This document shows positions 59,387-64,000 of a DNA stretch of 64,000 nucleotides, piece after piece. The translations under genes were made by a program, and so were the position numbers. The stretch comes from Pseudaeromonas sp963677375. Its GTDB lineage: Bacteria; Pseudomonadota; Gammaproteobacteria; Enterobacterales; Aeromonadaceae. Each line of letters begins with the position of its first letter. Position 1 is the stretch's first letter. The stretch lies in the NCBI GenBank assembly GCA_963677375.2, contig CAXXIF010000019.1, positions 1 to 64,000 on the forward strand, written 5' to 3'. Below the pieces are notes generated by a model. It saw only the letters and a program-made list of their open reading frames with translations. It did no database searches and was not told where the DNA came from.

Positions 59387-59860
59387 TCAGGCTGCGATGA
59401 TCTCGTCCAGGATCTGCAGGGCCTTGACCAGGCGATCCTCCAGGCGAAAACGCTCCTCGAGCATGGGGCCGAGCCGATTGAGATCCGCATCCAGCTCCAG
59501 TAACTTCTCTTCGTCGAGCCCATCCCCATAGTTATCGTTAAAGCTCAGGGCGAACTCGGTAGTGGCCTCAATCTTCGGCAGTATCCGGTTGACAATGGAT
59601 AACTGTCGTCCACTGGCTTTCTCTATGGCGCTGATCACCCGTTGGTATATTTCGAAATGACCAGCCGAGATATAGTCCACTAGGTGCTGGCAAAAATCCT
59701 GAACCTGAGTGCAAGAGGGGAGGCATTTTTTGCGGTTATTCTTGTTACCCAGTAAGCCGACAAATTGCACCAACAATTCATGCCGTGCATCCAGTAGTGC
59801 ATCTATCGATTCATTCTTGCCTGCCAGTAACTGGCGGGTCTTGTCGATTCGAGTCAGCAT
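59387..59860 (-). CDS. rsd: Regulator of sigma-70 (Rsd/AlgQ family)
   Basis: Anti-sigma factor that binds free sigma-70 and favours sigma-S use in stationary phase. 157 residues from ATG 59860 (GAGGAGGC upstream; E. coli Rsd 158). LTRIDKTRQLLAGKNESIDA, LLVQFVGLLGNKN, and DFCQHLVDYISAGHFEIYQR (close to the E. coli DFCQSLVDYLSAGHFSIYER). It lies next to hemE, as in E. coli (rsd-nudC-hemE). Confidence 0.93.
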   Translation of the reverse strand: MLTRIDKTRQLLAGKNESIDALLDARHELLVQFVGLLGNKNNRKKCLPSCTQVQDFCQHLVDYISAGHFEIYQRVISAIEKASGRQLSIVNRILPKIEATTEFALSFNDNYGDGLDEEKLLELDADLNRLGPMLEERFRLEDRLVKALQILDEIIAA

Positions 59861-60071
59861 GGTGCCTCCTCTCCTGGCCTGTTGTAACGTTTTTGTTACC
59901 CCCATTAAACGGAGTTATTTCGGATCAGGTCAATAGCGATCCCGGCTTTCTTTGCGCTCTGTTAACTTGGGCATGATTTGTTAGCAAAACGCTATATGAG
60001 AGTGTGCTTCCGGTTACAGGTCAGAATGTTACAATTGCTGCTCTGAATGGCTCGAAGAAGTGGAACGCGTG

Positions 60072-61142
60072 ATGAAACACCTGGTAAATGATCGTTACTT
60101 GCGAGCTTTGTTGCGGCAGCCCGTCGATGAGACTCCAGTCTGGATGATGCGTCAGGCCGGGCGCTATCTGCCGGAGTATCGTGAAATAAGGGCTCAGGCG
60201 GGCGATTTTATGTCTCTGTGCCGGGAGCCTGAGCTGGCATGTGAGGTGACCTTGCAGCCGTTGCGTCGCTATGCTCTGGATGCTGCGATTCTATTCTCGG
60301 ATATTTTGACCATTCCCGATGCCATGGGGCTGGGGTTGACCTTTGGTCAGGGGGAGGGGCCTCGCTTTGCCCAGCCTGTGACTTCGATGCAGGATGTGAA
60401 GCGGTTACCCATCCCGGACCCAGAAGATGAACTGCGCTATGTGATGGATGCGGTGCGAACAATTCGCCGCAATCTGAATGGCCAGGTACCACTGATCGGC
60501 TTTGCGGGGAGCCCCTGGACGCTGGCTACCTATATGGTCGAGGGCGGAAGCTCCAAGACCTTTACCCGCATTAAACAGATGATGGTTCGGGAACCTGAAA
60601 CCCTGCACGCCCTGCTGACCAAATTGGCGGACAGCGTCTGTCTGTATCTGAATGCGCAAATCGCCGCCGGAGCCCAGTCATTGATGCTGTTTGATACCTG
60701 GGGTGGTGTGCTGTCAACTCCTGCGTATCGCGCATTTTCTCTGGATTATATGGCGCGCATTGTGGATGGCCTGACTCGGCAGGCGGAAGGTCGTCGGGTC
60801 CCGATCACCCTGTTTACCAAGAATGGTGGGCAGTGGCTGGAGGCGATAGCCGAGACGGGATGCGATGCCATCGGTTTGGACTGGACCGTGGATTTGGCGG
60901 ATGCCCGTCGCCGCGTCGGTCACCGGGTCGCGTTGCAGGGTAATATGGACCCGGCCATGCTGTATGCCCCGGCGACTGGCATTGAGCAGGAAGTTGCCCG
61001 CATTCTGGCGGAGTTTGGAGCCGGTAGCGGCCATGTGTTTAATCTGGGTCACGGCATTGCCCAAGATGTGGACCCATCGCAGCCGACACATTTTGTCGAT
61101 GCGGTACACCAGCTTTCTCGTCCCTATCATGTGGCTGGCTGA
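60072..61142 (+). CDS. hemE: Uroporphyrinogen decarboxylase
   Basis: Decarboxylates uroporphyrinogen III to coproporphyrinogen III in haem synthesis. 356 residues from ATG 60072 (an in-frame GTG 60060 is the alternative). Starts KHLVNDRYLRALLRQPVDET then PVWMMRQAGRYLPEYREI, the substrate-binding signature; GFAGSPWTLATYMVEGGSSK and HVFNLGHGIAQDVDP. Full length. Confidence 0.98.
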   Translation: MKHLVNDRYLRALLRQPVDETPVWMMRQAGRYLPEYREIRAQAGDFMSLCREPELACEVTLQPLRRYALDAAILFSDILTIPDAMGLGLTFGQGEGPRFAQPVTSMQDVKRLPIPDPEDELRYVMDAVRTIRRNLNGQVPLIGFAGSPWTLATYMVEGGSSKTFTRIKQMMVREPETLHALLTKLADSVCLYLNAQIAAGAQSLMLFDTWGGVLSTPAYRAFSLDYMARIVDGLTRQAEGRRVPITLFTKNGGQWLEAIAETGCDAIGLDWTVDLADARRRVGHRVALQGNMDPAMLYAPATGIEQEVARILAEFGAGSGHVFNLGHGIAQDVDPSQPTHFVDAVHQLSRPYHVAG

Positions 61143-61237
61143 TGTGGTGCGCCCATAACTAAGACTCTGTCCCAGTTCCTTCTTCATTCCAGACTGGTTA
61201 CTGGGATAGAGCCATAACAAATACCGCGTATTCATAA

Positions 61238-61270
61238 TAAAAGAAGGCCGACATGATAGTCGGCCTTCTC
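61238..61270 (-). terminator. Terminator after the MepM-like peptidase
   Basis: GAAGGCCGAC atgata GTCGGCCTTC, followed on the minus strand by TTTTATTATG. It also faces hemE. Confidence 0.85.
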
Positions 61271-61290
61271 GTTGGCGAGGAGCTGGGGTA

Positions 61291-62781
61291 TCAACCTTGA
61301 TTGATTAACCGTTTGTATTCTCGAACCTTGGCGAGGAACTGGCGTTTATCTTTGCCCCCCATGCCTTCATTCATCGGTAAGTCAACTCGCATGGCATCAA
61401 CCGGGCGATCATTGATGCGGAACTCATAATGCAGATGGGGTCCGGTAGAGCGGCCGGTATTACCCGATAAGCCGATTTTCTGGCCCTGTTTGACCTTCTG
61501 CCCCGGTTTGACGAGCAACTTGCTCATGTGCATGTAGGTGGTGCTATAACGGCCACCATGGCGGATGATGACATAACGCCCTGCATCCCGATGGCTGGTT
61601 GCCTTGATGACAACGCCGTCACCTGTGGCCAGAACCGGAGTCCCGACATGAACGGAGAAGTCTGTGCCGTTATGCGGTTGGATACGGCCAGTCACTGGAT
61701 TGCGACGACTTGGGCTGAAACCGGAGCTGACACGACGCTGGCTAGGGATAGGGAAACGCATGAAGGTGCCGCCACCACTGAAGCTGCTGGCGGTTTCATC
61801 ATAAAATTGACCATCGGCACTGCGGAACGCGTTCATGCTGCGATTGTTTATGGTGAACGTCACAGCCAGAATTTTGGCATCGTCATCATGGGGCTTATCG
61901 AATAGGACTCGGAAACTGTCACCGCGATGCAGATCCCGGCGGAAATCGATACGCCCCCGGAACATATTGGCAACCTTATGGATCTGGTTATTTGTTAGAC
62001 CGGCATTACGGGCACTGGTCACAAAGGCGCCACTGATGTTTCCTCTGATCACTCGGCTTGGCGGGGCAACCGCAACTTGTTTTTGCTTGCCATCTACCTT
62101 GGCCGTCTTGAGATCCGACTTGGCATCTGCTTTGGTCTCAATGCTGGACTGAGGCTTGGCAACTTCTTCATTGTCATCCGCAGTGTTGCTGACAAACTTG
62201 GCCGCATCACCGCTGACGGGCTCAACACGAGAGACATAATTGTCGCCTTGACGTTCAAATAACACACGGCGCTCACCATCCAGCGGAATGGCTAACTGCT
62301 GCAGCACGTTATTGGTATCCACCATGAATGACAGCTTCTGATTAATCTTGAGCCGGATCAGTGAATTCTGGATATCGACTTCCAGCAGTTTGTGCAACGT
62401 TTTGGCAGGCAGGTTTAGGGTGTTGAAGATAACGGAGAGATTATCATCGCCCTTGACCTGATAATCGACCCATTGGGGTTCAGGTGCCGAGTCCTCTTCC
62501 AGCCCATCAACGGCGGAAGCCTCATTCCCGACCAGCTCGTGATCAGGAATTGTCAAAAATTCGGTATCAGCGGCCTGGCTGCCGGTGATATTAGCATCAG
62601 CGGAAAGATCTTCTGATTGGACACTGATTGGGTTGTCAGCAAGCAGCTCATTGGGCGAAGGCAGCAGCGTGATACTGGCAACAGAAAAGCCTGCCAACAT
62701 TAAGATGGCGTACAGGTGTTGCCGGGGAATGGGAGGCTCCCACTCGGCGATTCTGCTCATGGGAGCTAAAATCCGTTTCAT
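61291..62781 (-). CDS. mepM: M23-family murein DD-endopeptidase (MepM-like)
   Basis: Zinc peptidase cleaving peptidoglycan cross-links to permit cell growth. 496 residues. N-terminal membrane anchor/signal (YAILMLAGFSVASITLLPSP). OapA/LysM-like region at about 110-180 (KGDDNLSVIFNTLNLPAKTL). M23 catalytic domain at about 360-470 with HNGTDFSVHVGTPVLATGDG (HxxxD) and GNTGRSTGPHLHYEFRINDR (HLH). Its active-site set is complete. Single gene, with its own terminator. Confidence 0.93.
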   Translation of the reverse strand: MKRILAPMSRIAEWEPPIPRQHLYAILMLAGFSVASITLLPSPNELLADNPISVQSEDLSADANITGSQAADTEFLTIPDHELVGNEASAVDGLEEDSAPEPQWVDYQVKGDDNLSVIFNTLNLPAKTLHKLLEVDIQNSLIRLKINQKLSFMVDTNNVLQQLAIPLDGERRVLFERQGDNYVSRVEPVSGDAAKFVSNTADDNEEVAKPQSSIETKADAKSDLKTAKVDGKQKQVAVAPPSRVIRGNISGAFVTSARNAGLTNNQIHKVANMFRGRIDFRRDLHRGDSFRVLFDKPHDDDAKILAVTFTINNRSMNAFRSADGQFYDETASSFSGGGTFMRFPIPSQRRVSSGFSPSRRNPVTGRIQPHNGTDFSVHVGTPVLATGDGVVIKATSHRDAGRYVIIRHGGRYSTTYMHMSKLLVKPGQKVKQGQKIGLSGNTGRSTGPHLHYEFRINDRPVDAMRVDLPMNEGMGGKDKRQFLAKVREYKRLINQG

Positions 62782-63260
62782 CCTGTGTCCTCAACTCTGT
62801 CGGTACTGGATATATAAAAAACCGATGATTTATACCATCACGAAACGCAGGGATGAAGCAGAGGAGTCCCTGGCGCTTTCAAAACCGGATTTGTATCACG
62901 GATAGTGGTCACTAACCAGCAGTTTTACAGTCTACAAAGGCGGTGGAGCGGTTACATGCTGCTTTTTTATCCGTGTTCAATGGCAGTTTCTGCTTGTGCT
63001 GTCATTCGGTGCTGCATATTCCGCCTTGCTCGCTGATCCGATCAGACAGTGGTTTGCTGATCTTACTTCGAGCTATCAGTGCCTAGTTCAATAGCAAATA
63101 GCATACCGTTTATCAGAAGCATAAATTGGTGTTGAACGAGGCTAATTCCCTTGTCGCATGGAATACTCTAAGGCCGGTTTGACGGGGAGTGAGGGCAAAA
63201 GGGCTAAAACGGTGCGCCACAGTGAGGCAGTGATCGTCTGCCTCACAGTGATAAATGAAA
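62782..63260. other. 479-bp spacer with a hairpin after the dehydrogenase gene
   Basis: No supported gene. A perfect 9-bp stem GTGAGGCAG / CTGCCTCAC at 63222-63246 lies just beyond the dehydrogenase stop codon; there is no T-run. The mepM promoter should lie at the left end, near 62800. No other repeat or RNA gene is seen. Confidence 0.55.
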
Positions 63261-64000
63261 TTAGTAACCGCGTTGAAAATCGATCATAAACTCCAGTGCT
63301 GAGCCAGCGAGGAAGCGTAGATAGTTGCGTTCAAATATGTTGGCGACTTGTTCCGGAAGGCTCCATGCCGAGTTATGGGGAGTGATGATGAGGTTGGGTA
63401 ACTGCCAAAGTGGGTCCTGCGCGGGCAGTGGTTCCTCTTCAAATACATCCAGTATGGCGGCGCCAGGACGCCCGGCGCGCAGAGCTTCGATGAGATCCTG
63501 AGTGTGGATGGCATCCCCACGGCCAACATTAAATAATATGGCACTGGGCTGACAGCAGGCGAGAAGTTCGCGGCCGAAGAGATGATGAGTCTCAGGCGTT
63601 GAAGGCAGAGCGCTGACGATCACATCCACCTGGGGAAGCAGGTGTTTGAGTGCTGTAGACTGGAATATATCGTCAAAACCGGCAACCTCTCGCCCCTGGC
63701 GGTTGACGCCCCAAACCTCCATCCCAAACTGATGCGCCGTTGCGGCCAGATATTGACCAATGCTGCCGGTGCCGAGAATCAACATACGGCGTTCACTCAG
63801 GGGGCGATAGGGCAATGCTTGCCAGTGGCGATTTTTTTGCTGCTCTCGGTAAATCGGCAGGTGTCGGGTCAGGCTTAACAAGTGAGCAAAGACATATTCG
63901 CTCATGAGTGGGCCAAATACACCGCGGATATTGGTCAGTTGATAGTCCTGACGCAGCCCGGGATGCAGCAGGGCATCGACTCCGGCGTAAGTCGACTGGG
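63261..64000 (-). CDS. D-2-hydroxyacid dehydrogenase, N-terminus cut by window edge
   Basis: NAD(P)-dependent 2-hydroxyacid dehydrogenase of the glyoxylate/hydroxypyruvate reductase (GhrA) type. The frame is open to the window end (ATG 63905 is internal, as preceding residues STYAGVDALLHPGLRQDYQL are also family-like). Rossmann loop MLILGTGSIGQYLAATAHQF. Catalytic residues: Arg in LFNVGRGDAIHTQDL, Glu in DVFEEEPLPAQDPLW, His in ITPHNSAWSLPEQVANIF. Substrate not certain. Confidence 0.92.
   Translation of the reverse strand, partial: QSTYAGVDALLHPGLRQDYQLTNIRGVFGPLMSEYVFAHLLSLTRHLPIYREQQKNRHWQALPYRPLSERRMLILGTGSIGQYLAATAHQFGMEVWGVNRQGREVAGFDDIFQSTALKHLLPQVDVIVSALPSTPETHHLFGRELLACCQPSAILFNVGRGDAIHTQDLIEALRAGRPGAAILDVFEEEPLPAQDPLWQLPNLIITPHNSAWSLPEQVANIFERNYLRFLAGSALEFMIDFQRGY

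Noticed and set aside
1..64000. CRISPR arrays, insertion sequences, integrases, rRNA
   Set aside because: Looked for; no regularly spaced repeats, transposase or integrase motifs or rRNA segments were seen.

Overview
The window is chromosomal DNA from a gammaproteobacterium, most likely of the order Aeromonadales (Aeromonas or a marine relative). The evidence is moderately high GC, E. coli/Vibrio-type gene order throughout, an exeA-exeB pair of the Aeromonas type II secretion kind, and yqeY inserted in the rpsU-dnaG-rpoD operon. I see no prophage, insertion sequence, integron or CRISPR array. Family and operon assignments are from memory; no database search was run.

Layout. 1-4.8 kb: lysS 3' end, a heavily frameshifted APC permease divergent from a LysR regulator, and a MATE transporter flanked by decayed copies of the LysR and chemoreceptor 3' ends. 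This stretch has many single-base indels; the rest of the window is almost free of them. 4.7-12.7 kb: PAS chemoreceptor, orphan solute-binding protein, OvoA (ovothiol synthesis), cupin, Gfo/Idh/MocA-like oxidoreductase, Nudix hydrolase, RluA-type pseudouridine synthase. 12.9-13.9 kb: two tandem 28/29-residue microprotein genes behind CRP-like sites, plus a small unknown gene. 13.9-18.9 kb (minus): rpsU-yqeY-dnaG-rpoD and tRNA-Ile2(CAU), with terminators between yqeY/dnaG and dnaG/rpoD. 19-26 kb: tsaD, plsY, folB-folK-uppP, cca, exeA-exeB. 26-37 kb: SH3/coiled-coil membrane protein, pit plus DUF47 partner, ygiF, glnE, lpxL, hldE, an unknown 147-residue protein. 37-46 kb: tolC, divergent nudF-yqiB-cpdA-yqiA-parE, a second orphan solute-binding protein, prfC. 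46-54 kb: nucleoside catabolism (CNT transporter, TatD/YjjV nuclease, XapX protein, deoC-deoA-deoB-deoD). 54-64 kb: serB, large PilZ protein, radA, small PilZ protein, rsd, hemE, MepM-like peptidase, truncated 2-hydroxyacid dehydrogenase.

How the genes fit together. Most encode core functions: translation, transcription and replication (lysS, rpsU, rpoD, dnaG, prfC, tsaD, cca, tRNA), envelope (uppP, plsY, lpxL, hldE, tolC, mepM), nitrogen and phosphate control (glnE, pit), and deoxynucleoside salvage (nup, deo). cAMP signalling appears twice: cpdA degrades cAMP, and the microprotein promoter carries a near-consensus CRP site.

Most interesting points: the tandem microproteins, whose sixteen identical N-terminal residues are encoded with many synonymous differences; the duplicated LysR/chemoreceptor 3' ends around the MATE gene; the AT-rich leader of the nucleoside transporter with two identical 15-bp repeats and a third variant; and the OvoA-cupin-oxidoreductase neighbourhood.
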